Of a stretch of DNA of 20,949 nt, positions 20,705 to 20,949 are shown in pieces. Positions within the stretch are counted from its first letter, which is position 1. Every line of letters begins with the position of its first letter. The stretch is from a virus. The notes below the pieces were generated by a model. That model searched no databases and was not told the DNA's origin. It worked only from the letters and a program-made list of their open reading frames with translations. A program made the translations under genes and the position numbers. The stretch is taken from positions 1 to 20,949 of IMG/VR virus record IMGVR_UViG_3300036652_000073; one strand, 5' to 3'.

Positions 20705-20949
20705 CTATCCTAGGCCCATGCCTCGATCGTGAGGTATGAATACCTGCACGTCAGGGCGTTGCCATTCTTCGTCATTCGTCAACAGTTCAGCGGTTACGCC
20801 GAGATAGCGGAAGGCGTCCGAGTTGCTGACTAACATCCCGCCAGCAAAATAACAGTGGTGACGCTCAATCGTCAGATTGAATACCGGCTGTTTTTCTACG
20901 TCGAAGCGCCGCAGCTTTACAATTTGCGTGGCAGAACTTTGAACGATTT
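20705..20949 (-). CDS. terL: Large terminase subunit, C-terminal end, interrupted by an intein (partial)
   Basis: The frame enters the window open and stops at TAG 20705, giving 80 residues. The last 38 residues (from SDAFRYLGVTAELLTNDEEW to DRGMGLG) match the end of large terminase subunits, where the motif (A/S)-D-A-(F/L)-R-Y-L carries the final catalytic Asp of the RNase H-like nuclease that cuts concatemeric DNA. The 42 residues before it do not resemble terminase; they fit the C-terminal splicing region of an intein (separate entry). Splicing would join the upstream extein directly to Ser43 of the visible fragment and restore the nuclease motif. ATPase motifs and the N-terminal intein half are beyond the window edge. 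Position directly upstream of head genes supports terminase. Confidence 0.82.
   Translation of the reverse strand, partial: IVQSSATQIVKLRRFDVEKQPVFNLTIERHHCYFAGGMLVSNSDAFRYLGVTAELLTNDEEWQRPDVQVFIPHDRGMGLG
20822..20949 (-). other. Intein C-terminal splicing domain (Hint blocks F and G), partial
   Basis: The 42 visible residues end VFNLTIERHHCYFAGG then MLVSN, followed by Ser. This aligns residue for residue with intein block F (V-Y-D-L-x-V-E-x-x-H-x-[FY]-x-A-x-G) and block G (h-h-V-H-N followed by Ser, Thr or Cys). Asn42 is the cyclising residue and Ser43 the +1 nucleophile of the extein. The usual His before Asn is Ser here. The preceding IVKLRRFDVEKQP is the typical lead-in to block F. Block F His (second of the HH pair) is present. 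Blocks A and B and any homing endonuclease lie outside the window, so class and size are unknown. An intein remnant that no longer splices is possible. Confidence 0.82.

Overview
The window is a tailed-phage (podovirus-type) virion and lysis region, either a free phage or a prophage. Every credible gene lies on the minus strand and is read from high to low coordinates. Genes are packed with ATGA, GTGA or TTGA stop/start overlaps or gaps of a few bases. An embedded Rz/Rz1 spanin pair indicates a Gram-negative host. Mixed GC (about 62% in a 60-base sample of the capsid gene, about 35% in a sample of the tail fibre) would fit a proteobacterial host, but the host cannot be fixed from this sequence. 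The major capsid protein resembles the N4-gp56 family.

Layout in transcription order. (1) 20949-20705: the C-terminal end of the large terminase, interrupted by the C-terminal part of an intein, followed by an intrinsic terminator. (2) 20663-16349: five genes for small beta-rich or tail-fibre/adhesin-like proteins. One has a Sec-type signal peptide. An 812-residue protein carries a GH16-like ELDWE motif, an Ig-like domain and a lectin-like C-terminus. (3) 16335-10484: head module with portal, a small coiled-coil protein, scaffold-like protein, major capsid protein and two related small virion proteins. (4) 10405-4426: a conserved hypothetical, head-tail adaptor, large tail hub/nozzle protein, and a fibre with a predicted seven-repeat beta-propeller. 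(5) 4429-2750: two small hypotheticals, then a lysis cassette of T4-type lysozyme, putative holin, Rz and nested Rz1. (6) 2680-1: a DUF4214 virion protein, a cupin-like protein, a membrane-active Ala/Gly-rich protein and the start of another virion protein, likely internal or ejection proteins.

How it fits together: the terminase packages DNA through the portal into a capsid built on the scaffold. Adaptor, hub and fibre form the short tail. The fibre and the GH16-like protein are candidates for host recognition and glycan cleavage. The lysis cassette opens the three envelope layers.

Most notable: the terminase intein placed directly beside the last nuclease motif; three intrinsic terminators (plus one weaker hairpin) placed 12-24 bases upstream of start codons, leaving no room for a promoter, so they look like attenuators; the glycanase-like motif in a virion protein; and an exported fibre-like protein with four cysteines. 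No tRNA, CRISPR array, insertion sequence, integrase or DGR was seen. No stretch above 300 bases lacks a gene; the largest gap is about 110 bases at 13524-13633.
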